Shown here one piece after another: positions 1 through 8,185 of a stretch of DNA of 64,000 nt (position 1 is the first letter of the stretch; the number at the start of each line of letters is the position of its first letter). The stretch covers positions 3,323,481 through 3,387,480 of the forward strand of contig NZ_ADVG01000001.1 in NCBI RefSeq assembly GCF_000178855.1, in the 5' to 3' direction. The notes under the pieces were generated by a model, which was not told where the DNA came from, did no database searches, and saw only the letters and a program-made list of their open reading frames with translations. The translations under genes were made by a program, and so were the position numbers. This stretch comes from Ktedonobacter racemifer DSM 44963. GTDB taxonomy: Bacteria; Chloroflexota; Ktedonobacteria; Ktedonobacterales; Ktedonobacteraceae.

Positions 1-468
1 CCCCTCAGGAGGAATGATGACGACCGTTCCCGTGCCAGCTACGACGTCGCCCGCGAAGAGGACGCCTTCGCGCTCAAGCCAGAAGCAGAGATGGTCAAAG
101 CGGTGCCCAGGCGTATGAATGGCACGCAAGGTCGTATCGCCCAGATCAAAGGTCGCTCCATCGGGGATCTCATGGTCTGCCAGGGGAACGCCTGCCCGGC
201 TAAAAGCAGAGATAGGAACCCCTATACGTTCGCGTAGCTCAGCTGCCCCTCCCACATGATCTGGGTGTCCATGTGTGATGAGAATATGGCGTATACCACC
301 ACGTACTTGGCCCTCTCGCACAATGCGCTCAAGGTGCTTTTGATCAGGATCGCCGGGATCAATGACAATGGCCCCCTCAGAACCACTGAGAAGCAGCGTA
401 TTGGTCCCTGGACCCGTCATCATAGAGGGGTTGGGGGCCAGAAGTATACTATAGCGTTCCTGCGACAT
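1..468 (-). CDS. MBL-fold metallo-hydrolase (5' part, runs off the left edge)
   Basis: The minus strand reads an open frame from an ATG at 468 to base 1; about 156 N-terminal residues are visible and the C-terminus lies outside the window. The metallo-beta-lactamase Zn motif HxHxDH is present as THGHPDHVGG, preceded by a typical LLLSG...VIDPGDP beta-strand segment and followed by HTPGHRFDHLCF and FAGDVV, which carry the next metal ligands. This layout is typical of LACTB2/glyoxalase II-like hydrolases; the substrate cannot be told. It lies 28 bp downstream of the NUDIX gene on the same strand, so the two are probably co-transcribed. The pairing suggests clean-up of thioester or nucleotide metabolites, which is inference. 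Confidence 0.85.
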   Translation of the reverse strand, partial: MSQERYSILLAPNPSMMTGPGTNTLLLSGSEGAIVIDPGDPDQKHLERIVREGQVRGGIRHILITHGHPDHVGGAAELRERIGVPISAFSRAGVPLADHEIPDGATFDLGDTTLRAIHTPGHRFDHLCFWLEREGVLFAGDVVAGTGTVVIIPPEG

Positions 469-496
469 GGATAATGCCTCCGTTCTCCGACGCGTG

Positions 497-1288
497 CTAG
501 AGCTTCCAGAGAAAATCGGGATCTTCAGGCAGATAGACGAAAGGGCCGCCCTCTCGCTCCAGCCAGATCGGCTGATAGGTGGGGACATAGCGCGTTCGCG
601 TAGCCGCCAGCGCTTCCTGCACTGTCGTGAAGGGCGCGAGGTCACGCAACTGGTGATAGGTCGGGAAGGCCACCGGGAAGGTTCCTTCAGCGAAACGCTT
701 CAGAGCCTCGTCGGGACGTATCCAGAGACCCTCACTGGTTTCAAGCTGATCGTAGAGCGCCTCTTGCTCCATGGGGGCCACCGCCAGAAAAAAATGGGTA
801 TCAAACCGCCTCGGCAACTGCTCAGGCGTGATCCAGTGCGCGAAATAGGCCAGTTGCTCTGTCGCCAGCACCAGGTGCTCAGCCTGGACAATATCCAGCA
901 ATGTCGCACCGCGTGCATTGAGCCGCTGACGATACTCGGCGAAGCGAGGTACATCCTGCGCGCCGATGGCCAGCAACTGCTGCTGCTGATAGGCCAACAG
1001 AACATTGCCCTCCTCAAACAACTCGCGGATGGCGGCGGCCCGCACCCCACTGCCTAGCGCCGTACGCCCCTCAGGATCGGCGGCTGAAGGCTCCAGGGGA
1101 ACACAGAGCGTCGCGCTCTGCTCCAGCTCTTTATCCACAGCGGATGCCGAGCCGCCAGGGAAGACATAGATATCAGGCATAAACTCGCTCTGCACCACTC
1201 GCCGCACCATAAATATCTCGATGCCCTGCTGCTGTGCAGTGTTCCGTAACAACATCACTGTTGCTGCCAGGCGTGGCTGCATGACCAT
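497..1288 (-). CDS. NUDIX hydrolase, NUDT19-like (CoA diphosphatase type)
   Basis: This 263-residue NUDIX protein has the usual FPGG start of the Nudix box (about residues 43-46) and its catalytic helix RELFEEG (about residues 87-93), but the two are separated by roughly 40 residues. That insertion is known from the NUDT19/RP2p branch of peroxisomal CoA diphosphatases, so hydrolysis of CoA or acyl-CoA is the favoured reaction; activity is not shown by sequence alone. The N-terminus PRLAATVMLLR is a normal Nudix beta-strand, supporting the start at 1288. It is the first gene of a probable two-gene unit with the MBL hydrolase. Upstream lies a 424-bp divergent gap towards aroE that holds two large hairpins. 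Confidence 0.85.
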   Translation of the reverse strand: MVMQPRLAATVMLLRNTAQQQGIEIFMVRRVVQSEFMPDIYVFPGGSASAVDKELEQSATLCVPLEPSAADPEGRTALGSGVRAAAIRELFEEGNVLLAYQQQQLLAIGAQDVPRFAEYRQRLNARGATLLDIVQAEHLVLATEQLAYFAHWITPEQLPRRFDTHFFLAVAPMEQEALYDQLETSEGLWIRPDEALKRFAEGTFPVAFPTYHQLRDLAPFTTVQEALAATRTRYVPTYQPIWLEREGGPFVYLPEDPDFLWKL

Positions 1289-1350
1289 AGAGAATTATTC
1301 TCCTTCTTCGCTTATGCTAGCGGTTGCTGTTTTTCTTATCGTATCACATA

Positions 1351-1432
1351 AGCTTTCGCGCCTGCGGCGCTCAAGGGTAAGGAGTGCGGGTGGTGTGTGT
1401 CGGGCGAGGCCCGACACACACCACCCGCACTC
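1351..1432. repeat. REP-like head plus long hairpin
   Basis: A short G+C palindromic head (1351-1373, GCGCCTGCGGCGCT core) is followed by a perfect 24-bp inverted repeat (arms 1382-1405 and 1409-1432) with a three-base GAG loop closed by GGGC/GCCC. It lies between divergent genes (NUDIX on minus, aroE on plus), so it is not positioned as a terminator of either. Arm sequence is not shared with the other hairpins of the window; architecture and head are. Confidence 0.85.
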
Positions 1433-1464
1433 TACTCTTAATGTCAAGGGGCAACCTCGTCCCA

Positions 1465-1533
1465 CTCCTCCGAGTCAAATGATTGTGGTGGGCTGGCGGA
1501 GCCAGCCCACCACAATCATTTGACTCGGAGGAG
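1465..1533. repeat. Long perfect hairpin (33-bp arms, GGA loop)
   Basis: Arms 1465-1497 and 1501-1533 are perfect reverse complements with a three-base loop closed by TGGC/GCCA. It is the second large hairpin in the same divergent promoter gap, 32 bp after the first, with unrelated arms. No T-tract follows, and no gene ends into it. Confidence 0.9.
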
Positions 1534-1712
1534 GCAATCGCTGGCAGACAGCTAGACAAATAGGGAGGATATGCTATGCTAGAGAAGTGAGCAGACCTGC
1601 CCCATATCCTGGTAGAGAAGTTCTGATATGATACAATGCGGCCAGGAGACCACACGCGATTGATCTCTTATTTTTGCGCACAGGGCAAAGTATAGACTGA
1701 GTTGGAGTTGAC

Positions 1713-2615
1713 ATGTCGGCCAGAAATATTGTTGTTGGGAGCAAGCAATCAGGCTCAAAGGGACCACAGCTACGAGTGGGGCTGATCGGCGATCCCGTGG
1801 CCCACTCGTTTTCGCCACGTCTCCAACAGCCAGCACTCGATGCTCTGGGCATTCCGGCCACCTATGAACTCTGGCGCACGCCCGCCGAGCAACTCCTGGT
1901 GCGCATACGCGCCTTGTGTCAGCAAGGGTGCCTGGGTGCCAATGTCACGATTCCCTACAAAGAGTCTGTCCTGCCCTTGCTGGATGTGGTTGATCCATTG
2001 GCGGCCCAGATTGGCGCGGTCAATACAATTGTCAATCGGGATGACTATCTACATGGCTATAATACCGATGCGCCGGGACTACTTCGCGCGCTCCATGAGC
2101 ATGGGTTGGGCAGCCTACAAGCGGATGGAATGATCTCGCTAAAGGGGTATACCGCTGTACTGCTGGGGGCGGGCGGAGCGGCTCGCGGTGCAGCCTTCGC
2201 CCTGGCCAGTTCTGGCATTGAGTGCCTCGTCATTTTGAACCGGAGCCTGGAGCGCGCTCAGCTCCTGGCGGCACTTATTCAGAAGAGCTATGAGTGCCCC
2301 GTCTTCAGCCTTAGCGATTCCAATTTTCTTATCCCTCACTCCTCCTCGATCATTATCAACGCCACCTCGGTCGGACTGCACGAAGAGGCCAGCCCCTTGC
2401 CAGCCGATGTGCTGGCGCGTTTTAACGCCGACACCTTTGTCTACGATATGATCTACAATCCCATTCAGACGAACCTGCTCTTGCAGGCACGGACCATGGA
2501 ACTTCGCGCCGCCAATGGTCTCTCCATGCTCCTGCACCAGGGAGCGCTGGCCTTTGAGCTGTGGACCAATCAGCCGGCTCCGCTTGAGATCATGCGCGCC
2601 GCCCTCATGCGCTAG
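1713..2615 (+). CDS. aroE: Shikimate dehydrogenase
   Basis: AroE reduces 3-dehydroshikimate to shikimate with NADPH in the chorismate pathway. The 300-residue protein shows the shikimate-binding SFS within GDPVAHSFSP (about residues 26-35), catalytic Lys83 in NVTIPYKE, catalytic Asp119 in YNTDAPG, the NADP-binding GAGGAARG loop (152-159) with NRS after the next strand, and the C-terminal LHQGALAFELWT helix with the conserved Gln. About 20 residues precede the first beta-strand, slightly longer than usual, so an internal start cannot be excluded; ATG 1713 is preceded by a GGAG-like site. No other shikimate-pathway gene is in the window. A hairpin closes the gene downstream. Confidence 0.95.
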   Translation: MSARNIVVGSKQSGSKGPQLRVGLIGDPVAHSFSPRLQQPALDALGIPATYELWRTPAEQLLVRIRALCQQGCLGANVTIPYKESVLPLLDVVDPLAAQIGAVNTIVNRDDYLHGYNTDAPGLLRALHEHGLGSLQADGMISLKGYTAVLLGAGGAARGAAFALASSGIECLVILNRSLERAQLLAALIQKSYECPVFSLSDSNFLIPHSSSIIINATSVGLHEEASPLPADVLARFNADTFVYDMIYNPIQTNLLLQARTMELRAANGLSMLLHQGALAFELWTNQPAPLEIMRAALMR

Positions 2616-2624
2616 AATTATAAA

Positions 2625-2689
2625 GAGTAAAGATAGCTTATCGTGTATTGCGGGCTTTGCCCGCAATACACGATAAGCTATCTTTACTC
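2625..2689. repeat. Long perfect hairpin (31-bp arms, TTT loop)
   Basis: Arms 2625-2655 and 2659-2689 match perfectly around a TTT loop closed by GGGC/GCCC. It begins 9 bp after the aroE stop, so it could end aroE transcription, but no T-run follows on the plus strand. It belongs to the same architectural class as the hairpins at 1382, 1465, 15354 and 46853. Confidence 0.9.
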
Positions 2690-2783
2690 CCATATGTAGA
2701 CGCGTGCTTGAGCAGCGTCGAGCACAAGCCTTCAGACATGATGTTGTACAATGAGATAGCAGCAAGAAGGAGGCGTCTCATAC

Positions 2784-3728
2784 ATGAGATTAGTAAGTTT
2801 TTCCAGCAGCCAGATTCCCAGGGCGCACCTGGGCATCCTGCACAACGACGAAGTTCTAGATGTGGACCTGGCGGGCAGGGCCCTGGGGCTAGACGTTCCC
2901 GACCAGGTGCTCACACTGATCGAAGACTATGATCGCTACCTGCCAGCGCTCCAGACATTAATGGAGAAGGCACAGTCGCGTAGCTTCCGCGAGGTGAAAA
3001 CCTTTAGCGAGATTGGTGCAGCCCATACGCTAAATGAGGTCAGGCTGGCGGCTCCCATTCCCAGGCCACGTAAGAATATTTATTGCCTGGCGGTAAACTA
3101 CAAAGCGCATGCTGAAGAGACCGCCAGTCAGCGCGATCACAAGGGGCAGACACCCGACATCCCCGTATTTTTTACCAAGTCCCCCACCAGCGTCAACGAT
3201 CCCTACGGCGAGATTGAGCTTGATCCCCAGGTGTCAAGCGAGCTTGACTGGGAGGTAGAGCTGGGTGTTATTATCGGCAAGAGAGGCAAGAATATACCTG
3301 AAGCCGAAGCGCTTTCGTATGTCTTTGGCTATACCGTGCTCAATGACGTTACGGCGCGCGACTTGCAGAAGCGCCACAAGCAATTCTTCAAGGGCAAGAG
3401 CCTGGATGGTAGCTGCCCCATGGGTCCCTGCATCGTAACGGCGGACGAGATCGCGGACCCCCACAACCTGAATCTAAGCCTGCGCATCAATGGAGAGACC
3501 AAGCAAGATGGCAACACAAAGATGATGATCTTCAACATCAAGCGGGCCATCAGTGTGCTCTCGCAAGGCATGACCCTGGAACCTGGAGATATCCTGGCAA
3601 CCGGCACGCCCAGCGGCGTGGGCTTCACACGTGTACCACCAGAGTTCCTTCAGGAGGGCGACGTGATGGAGTCGGAGGTCGAGGGCATCGGCGTACTCCG
3701 CAACCTGGTCGTCGCCGTCAAAAGGTAA
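2784..3728 (+). CDS. Fumarylacetoacetate hydrolase family protein
   Basis: The 314-residue protein has an N-terminal lid domain of about 90 residues and a C-terminal FAH fold. Family signatures include IYCLAVNYKAHAEE, PVFFTKSPTSV, the acidic metal ligands in LDWEVELGVIIGK, NDVTARDLQ, the Lys/Asp pair in FKGKSLDGSCPMGP, and TGTPSGVGF near the C-terminus. Members hydrolyse or decarboxylate 2-oxo-acid intermediates of aromatic catabolism (HpaG/HpcE, acylpyruvase types); which one applies here is not decidable. AAGGAGG stands just upstream of ATG 2784. It converges with an extradiol dioxygenase gene, fitting a ring-cleavage pathway, although the two are on opposite strands and share only a terminator. 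Confidence 0.92.
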   Translation: MRLVSFSSSQIPRAHLGILHNDEVLDVDLAGRALGLDVPDQVLTLIEDYDRYLPALQTLMEKAQSRSFREVKTFSEIGAAHTLNEVRLAAPIPRPRKNIYCLAVNYKAHAEETASQRDHKGQTPDIPVFFTKSPTSVNDPYGEIELDPQVSSELDWEVELGVIIGKRGKNIPEAEALSYVFGYTVLNDVTARDLQKRHKQFFKGKSLDGSCPMGPCIVTADEIADPHNLNLSLRINGETKQDGNTKMMIFNIKRAISVLSQGMTLEPGDILATGTPSGVGFTRVPPEFLQEGDVMESEVEGIGVLRNLVVAVKR

Positions 3729-3733
3729 ACCTG

Positions 3734-3789
3734 TTAAAAAACAAAAAGTGCTGGTTCGCGTACGCGAACCAGCACTTTTTGTTTTTTAA
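3734..3789. terminator. Bidirectional intrinsic terminator
   Basis: This is a perfect 28-bp self-complementary palindrome with A-rich 5' ends and T-rich 3' ends on both strands (AAAAAACAAAAAG stem base, TTTTTGTTTTTT tail). It sits between the stops of the convergent FAH and dioxygenase genes and should end both. Confidence 0.93.
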
Positions 3790-3795
3790 TAGCCC

Positions 3796-4764
3796 TTAGA
3801 CATGAGACTCTTCGCGCAGCCAGGAGGGGATCGCCCCCCAGAGATTGAGCGCCGTCTCGCGGGTATGCCAGAGGCGTGGCGGCGTGGTGACATCGCGATC
3901 ATAATACTGACTCAGGCCAGCGGACAACTCGATATGCAGACCGTCACTATCGGGGAACTGCAAGAAGAGGTCATCGCCAACGCCGTGGTGTCCTGGTCCC
4001 CACAGCAGCGGTACCTGCTGGTGACTGAGATAGTCGGCCCAGCCCAGCAGTTCACTGCCATCGGCGATGGTGAAGCCAACATGCTCGATTCCGGTCTGCC
4101 CCTCACTCAAGATCAGGCTATGGTGATCGTTGTTACAGCGCAACCAGGCACGCTCGCGCAGGAGCCAGTCAGAGATATCAAAACCCAGAGACTCGGTGTA
4201 GAACTCCACCATTTCTTCCAGGCGGCTGGTCTTCAAGGCCACATGTTGCAGGCCATAAGGACGCAGAAGCGCCCGGCGCGTCTTACGGTTGCTAGAGATA
4301 GCGGTATACAGTTCGTCAGGCATCACGGAGATTTCGACACGATTGCCATCGGGATCGTTCAACCAGAGCGCGTCTCCCAGGTCGGGAGCGCCATCGCGTG
4401 GCTCAAAGGAGAGTTCAATGCCAGACATTTGCAGGCGTGCCGCCATCGCGGCCAGTTCAGCATCGGTATCAACCGCAAAGGAGAGATGATGGAGAGTGGA
4501 GCGCACCACGGGACGCCGTCCATTCGTCGGGAAGACGCGTGTATCATTAAAGATACTCAGGGCGTGCATCTCCTCGCCTAAGGCGAGGAATATGGCTGCA
4601 TCCTCTTCCTCAAGATGCTGCTCAAGCGAGCCATCAGCATGCGTATAGAGATCGAATCCCAGAACACGATGATAGAAACGAGCCTGGGCCTGTACATCCG
4701 AAGCCCATAAACCAATATGCACCAAACGCTTGACTCTAACCTTTTGAATTTGCTGATTGCTCAA
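3796..4764 (-). CDS. Two-domain extradiol (catechol 2,3-) dioxygenase, VOC superfamily
   Basis: Type I extradiol dioxygenases open a catechol ring next to the diol using Fe(II). The 322-residue protein contains two tandem VOC modules (about residues 13-148 and 170-282). The second holds the expected metal ligands: His174 in LQHVALK, His228 in IEHVGF and Glu279 in HIELS. The GPGHHGVGDDLFLQFPDSDG stretch matches the region that carries the second-sphere His in catechol 2,3-dioxygenases. Length and layout are normal. It converges with the FAH-family gene, which could act further down a meta-cleavage route. The native substrate (catechol, homoprotocatechuate or other) is unknown. The start at 4764 lies just upstream of the first VOC strand. 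Confidence 0.9.
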   Translation of the reverse strand: MSNQQIQKVRVKRLVHIGLWASDVQAQARFYHRVLGFDLYTHADGSLEQHLEEEDAAIFLALGEEMHALSIFNDTRVFPTNGRRPVVRSTLHHLSFAVDTDAELAAMAARLQMSGIELSFEPRDGAPDLGDALWLNDPDGNRVEISVMPDELYTAISSNRKTRRALLRPYGLQHVALKTSRLEEMVEFYTESLGFDISDWLLRERAWLRCNNDHHSLILSEGQTGIEHVGFTIADGSELLGWADYLSHQQVPLLWGPGHHGVGDDLFLQFPDSDGLHIELSAGLSQYYDRDVTTPPRLWHTRETALNLWGAIPSWLREESHV

Positions 4765-4895
4765 GGCACAGCCCTCCTCATTTCTCAGCTGGTACGAGTT
4801 CTAACTACACCACATCCTATCATACCTAGCAAAAAGAGGGGGGTCAACGAATTGACCCGAAGGTCATAGGAAAGAAGGAAACAGCCCTTAGGGCC

Positions 4896-5582
4896 TTATT
4901 CACGCGGCAGCTTCCAGGAATGGCGTGTAGAGTAGGGCAGAGTAGAGCCATCCCTCACGCCTTCCTCCTCGTACAGGAACTGGGTTCGTGGAACATCGTC
5001 TGTCTGCCTTCTTTGTTCTTCATGGAGGAAGTGCCGAACGCCACTAGAGGAGAGATCAATCGTATTCATAATACGTACCCGAGAGGTAGAGAGTAGCGGC
5101 ATAGGCGTCTCAAGCATGCCTCGCATGGTGTGGAAAGGACGATACAGCCGCATGGCAGCCTGCATATGACGCATACGCAACATCTTTTTGTAGACCAGCA
5201 CCACACGAATCTCACGCACAAGAAGCCCTGTTACAATCCCAGCGATAAAGCACCAGGCCACAATCAGCACCAGGAGCAATATCCAGAGCTGGTAGATGAA
5301 GAGAGGCACGCATACACTGAACGCTATCAGCGTCAGTACAGCGAGGCTGGAGGCTAGCATAGAGAGGGCGCGATACTGACGTTGCCTGAGCTTCAGCAAG
5401 TGCCCTGGCGCATCCAGAGCAGGATACCAGAGACCTTTGAGCCGCAAGAAGCGCCGTTGTTGCGCGACCGGGCTTGTCGAAAGGCTATGGCGCCACTGTA
5501 GAGGCCAGATAGCCCGACTGACACGCAAAGCCAGACCCGGTGTCTGCACACGTCCGACATTGGTAGACATTCCCTTGCACAT
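4896..5582 (-). CDS. Hypothetical membrane protein with two TM helices
   Basis: I do not recognise this protein. From the ATG at 5582, which follows a GGGGAG ribosome site, it is about 228 residues: a basic cytoplasmic N-terminus of about 70 residues, two closely spaced hydrophobic helices (LSMLASSLAVLTLIAFSV and LWILLLVLIVAWCFIAGIV), then a polar tail of about 100 residues rich in Arg, Ser and Thr. The frame stays open to 5648, but that extension would run into a repeated intergenic element (5611-5680) and lacks a ribosome site, so the shorter start is preferred. It is the first gene on its strand before the large gap and is followed at a distance by the dioxygenase gene. Confidence 0.7.
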   Translation of the reverse strand: MCKGMSTNVGRVQTPGLALRVSRAIWPLQWRHSLSTSPVAQQRRFLRLKGLWYPALDAPGHLLKLRQRQYRALSMLASSLAVLTLIAFSVCVPLFIYQLWILLLVLIVAWCFIAGIVTGLLVREIRVVLVYKKMLRMRHMQAAMRLYRPFHTMRGMLETPMPLLSTSRVRIMNTIDLSSSGVRHFLHEEQRRQTDDVPRTQFLYEEEGVRDGSTLPYSTRHSWKLPRE

Positions 5583-5610
5583 ATTGCTCTCCCCACTTCC
5601 CTTCTTACCA

Positions 5611-5680
5611 CGAAAACCAACCCCCATTCGGGGACACAGCGGCGCCACTGTCGTGGTAGCGCTGCGCGCTCAGGTTTTCG
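5611..5680. repeat. Cloverleaf-like dispersed repeat, copy 1
   Basis: A 70-bp element is bounded by an 8-bp inverted repeat (CGAAAACC at 5611-5618, GGTTTTCG at 5673-5680) and encloses three small hairpins: CCCC-ATTC-GGGG, CCAC-TGTC-GTGG and AGCGC-TGC-GCGCT. A second copy at 34286-34354 is about 85% identical, and its outer stem carries a paired change (A-T to G-C). It is not a tRNA: there is no CCA-stem geometry, anticodon arm or TTCGANT loop. Confidence 0.85.
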
Positions 5681-6699
5681 AAAGGTAGTAACCAGTACAC
5701 CTGGTAAAACAACGGACCAATAACAGGTGGAAAGCGCCTAAAAATAGAGGGTCCGCTAGAGGGTCCGCGTTTGGTACTGTAAGAGGCCGGGGAAAACAAA
5801 CTATGTGCTGGTGGCATAGAGTTTCTGCACATAGCAAACGAAAAATAGACGGCAACGAAGTGCCGGCATAGCAACCGAGCACCTCAGTTTCCGGCGTAGT
5901 AGACACCTTGCTTGACTCAACACCACCATTTGAGCGGGTACGAGCACACCCAACATCCATGAATGTGACCGCTAAAGCCAGACCTTCGCGCCACCATATA
6001 CCACCCAACATCACCACCTGCGAAGGAAAAAAGTGCAGTCCTCCAGGAGCTCACGAGCCATTATCTCGCTACATCCCCACACATCCACTCCACCGGCCTG
6101 AGATAAAGGCCAGCTCAAAGAGGACTACAGCATTTTACATCTAGCGTAACATTCCTTTTCCACTCATCCACACCTCAGCCCGCACCAGAGAGCAGAGAAA
6201 GGCCGAGACCTCTCAACTCTGGAGACATGAAAATCCATGTCGCTCTACATGCGTGCTGAGTGCTCGTGAACCGCTCAAAGTCCACCCATCCACACCACAA
6301 GAAGCAAGTTGCAGGCGATGCAAACACATCGACCCACGCCAAGGTGTTACTTTACACCGGCACTTCGCTGCCGTACACTGAAACATCTACACTGTAAATA
6401 TAGCTGTTTCAGCGATATTGGAAAATTGTTTGGTAAGATCACTTCCCATACAAAGCGGATTCGCACAATGTTTTCGATAAAAGGTTTATTTCATTGTTGC
6501 TGAACGTATTGTAACATGTGTCATTCCATTTAGTGGTTGTGAAGCTATGAAGATTCAGTTAAGGACAATTAATTTTTTTATGAAGTTCTTAACCATATAA
6601 ATGAATAATTTATGTATAAAGATATTTCTACTTTTCCCCGATTCGTGCTAAACGCATGAGGTAATGTGACGAAGCTTTCATAGTTAAACTTTATAGAAA
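5681..6699. other. Gene-poor interval, about 1 kb
   Basis: Only short frames without ribosome sites are open here (for example minus-strand 5670-6017 and plus-strand 5908-6144), and their residue composition looks like chance translation. Base composition shifts from mixed to clearly A+T rich after about 6390, which could reflect promoter DNA or decayed sequence. I see no repeat, RNA fold or coding signal I can name. Confidence 0.5.
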
Positions 6700-6758
6700 C
6701 CAGAGAGGGAAAAGCCAGCCACGACACCCTGGACGATGGCTTGCCCTTCCCTCTCTGG
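6700..6758 (-). terminator. Probable terminator of the min operon
   Basis: An 11-bp inverted repeat (CCAGAGAGGGA at 6700-6710, its complement at 6748-6758) encloses a further partly paired GCCAGCC/GGATGGC region. It lies 29 bp beyond the minE stop. The tract after it on the minus strand is only moderately T-rich. Confidence 0.5.
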
Positions 6759-6786
6759 CTCGATATTGAGTTGTATCGATTACACT

Positions 6787-7146
6787 TTAAATTTCGGCGC
6801 TATCCGAATCATCATCTGCATCTGTGAGAAACACCTTGCCGCGCAGCACGTTTGTCGCGGGGGTATGCGATGGTGGATCCCATTCAAAACCCACACGCTG
6901 ACGTTTGATAGGCACATTCGCCAGCAGCTTATCATAGCCTTCGTCGCGCGAGAAAATAACCTGCATTTGCTCCTCATCGACATCCAGACGACGTGAAAGC
7001 ACGCTTGCTAACTCTTGTTTGATCAGTTCTAGTAGCTCTGGATTGAGCTTTAAACGATCATTGACCAGCACCACTTTGAGACGCTCCTTGGCGATCTCAC
7101 CTGGTGTCTGCTTCTTCCGACCAACCATAAACTCAAAGACACCCAT
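6787..7146 (-). CDS. minE: Cell division topological specificity factor MinE
   Basis: MinE stimulates the MinD ATPase and drives removal of MinCD from mid-cell so that FtsZ can assemble there. The 119-residue protein has the membrane/MinD-binding N-terminus (FMVGRKKQTPGEIAKERLKVVL, where family members read RKK..A...KERL), then the topological specificity domain up to about residue 85. A C-terminal extension of about 30 residues ends in an acidic stretch (DADDDSDSAEI), longer than E. coli MinE (88 residues). It starts 12 bp after minD on the same strand, consistent with one transcript. Confidence 0.93.
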   Translation of the reverse strand: MGVFEFMVGRKKQTPGEIAKERLKVVLVNDRLKLNPELLELIKQELASVLSRRLDVDEEQMQVIFSRDEGYDKLLANVPIKRQRVGFEWDPPSHTPATNVLRGKVFLTDADDDSDSAEI

Positions 7147-7158
7147 AACCGGCCCCCT

Positions 7159-7995
7159 TTAAGACGATTGAGAGCGCAAACGCTTCTCAGTTGAGGCAGG
7201 ACCAAAGCCCACCAGGCGGCGCAACCGCTCTAGCAGAGACGGAACGTCTGCAACCTCGTCAAGCGGAATCTCCTCGCCCAAAATACGCTGAGCAGCATTC
7301 AGGAAGGAGCGGCCAGCACGGGAACGCCGCTCATACACTGCGGGTTCGCCTTTGTTCGTCGCTACAATAATGGCTTCATCCTCAGGGATGATACCCAGCA
7401 GGTCGATACCCAACACTTCCAACACATCCGCAACATCCATCATATCGCCTCGTTTCACCATTTCTGGACGCAGACGGTTCAAGATCAAACGAGGTTCGGG
7501 CTTTCCCGCAGCCTCCACCAGGCCAATAATGCGATCCGCATCACGGACCGATGCCATCTCCGGGTTCGCAACAATAATAATTTCATCTGCACCCACAATG
7601 GCATTTCGAAAGCCTTGCTCGATACCGGCAGGGGAGTCAATGACAATGAATTCAAACTCCTGGCGCAGCTGTTGGCAGAGCTGCTCCATCTGAACACTAT
7701 TCACAGCATTCTTGTCACGTGTTTGCGCAGCGGGGAGAAGATAGAGTTCGGGAAGACGTTTATCCTTGATCAAAGCCTGGCGCAAGCGACATTGTCCCTC
7801 GACAACATCCACCAGGTCATAGACAATCCTATTCTCCAGGCCCAGGACGGCGTCCAGGTTGCGTAGGCCGATATCTGAGTCGACCACGGCCACCTTTTTG
7901 CCTTGCATTGCTAAAGCTGTGCCTAGATTCGCGGTTGTCGTGGTCTTACCCACGCCACCTTTACCCGAAGTAATCGTAATCACCCTGCTGTCCAT
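7159..7995 (-). CDS. minD: Septum site-determining ATPase MinD
   Basis: MinD is a membrane-cycling ParA-type ATPase that recruits MinC. The 278-residue protein has the deviant Walker A GKGGVGKTTT (residues 11-20), Walker A' strand VAVVDSDIGLRNLD, Walker B FIVIDSPAG, and the switch region. The amphipathic membrane-targeting helix LLERLRRLVGF is recognisable near the C-terminus but is followed by about 14 hydrophilic residues instead of ending the protein, as it does in E. coli. It lies between minC (190 bp upstream) and minE (12 bp downstream). Confidence 0.96.
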   Translation of the reverse strand: MDSRVITITSGKGGVGKTTTTANLGTALAMQGKKVAVVDSDIGLRNLDAVLGLENRIVYDLVDVVEGQCRLRQALIKDKRLPELYLLPAAQTRDKNAVNSVQMEQLCQQLRQEFEFIVIDSPAGIEQGFRNAIVGADEIIIVANPEMASVRDADRIIGLVEAAGKPEPRLILNRLRPEMVKRGDMMDVADVLEVLGIDLLGIIPEDEAIIVATNKGEPAVYERRSRAGRSFLNAAQRILGEEIPLDEVADVPSLLERLRRLVGFGPASTEKRLRSQSS

Positions 7996-8185
7996 GCTCT
8001 ACTCCCAAATGCTAAAACTCGTTCAGCCACTATCGGCTCGGACGTTGCCTTGCGCTCGCATCTCATGCCCGTCCGCATCGCTATTTAGTATACCACGAAC
8101 CTGCACGTCACCAAAGTTTCACAAGCCTGCCATGGCTAACCAGACCTACCACATCACCGCTACCCAGAACAGTTTTTATGCCATC

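Noticed and set aside
467..1057. 196-residue plus-strand ORF
   Set aside because: It is antisense to the NUDIX gene, has no ribosome site and its residues follow from the codon pattern of the real gene.
2139..2765. 208-residue minus-strand ORF
   Set aside because: It is antisense to aroE and runs through the long hairpin after it; no family resemblance.
3802..4581. 259-residue plus-strand ORF
   Set aside because: It is an exact antisense shadow of the extradiol dioxygenase, which has full active-site motifs.
5611..5680. tRNA or tRNA-like gene
   Set aside because: Although a cloverleaf can be drawn, there is no anticodon arm, T-loop consensus or normal 7/5/5/5 stem geometry.
5670..6017. 115-residue minus-strand ORF in the gene-poor gap
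   Set aside because: It has no ribosome site, overlaps the repeat element and has a chance-like composition.
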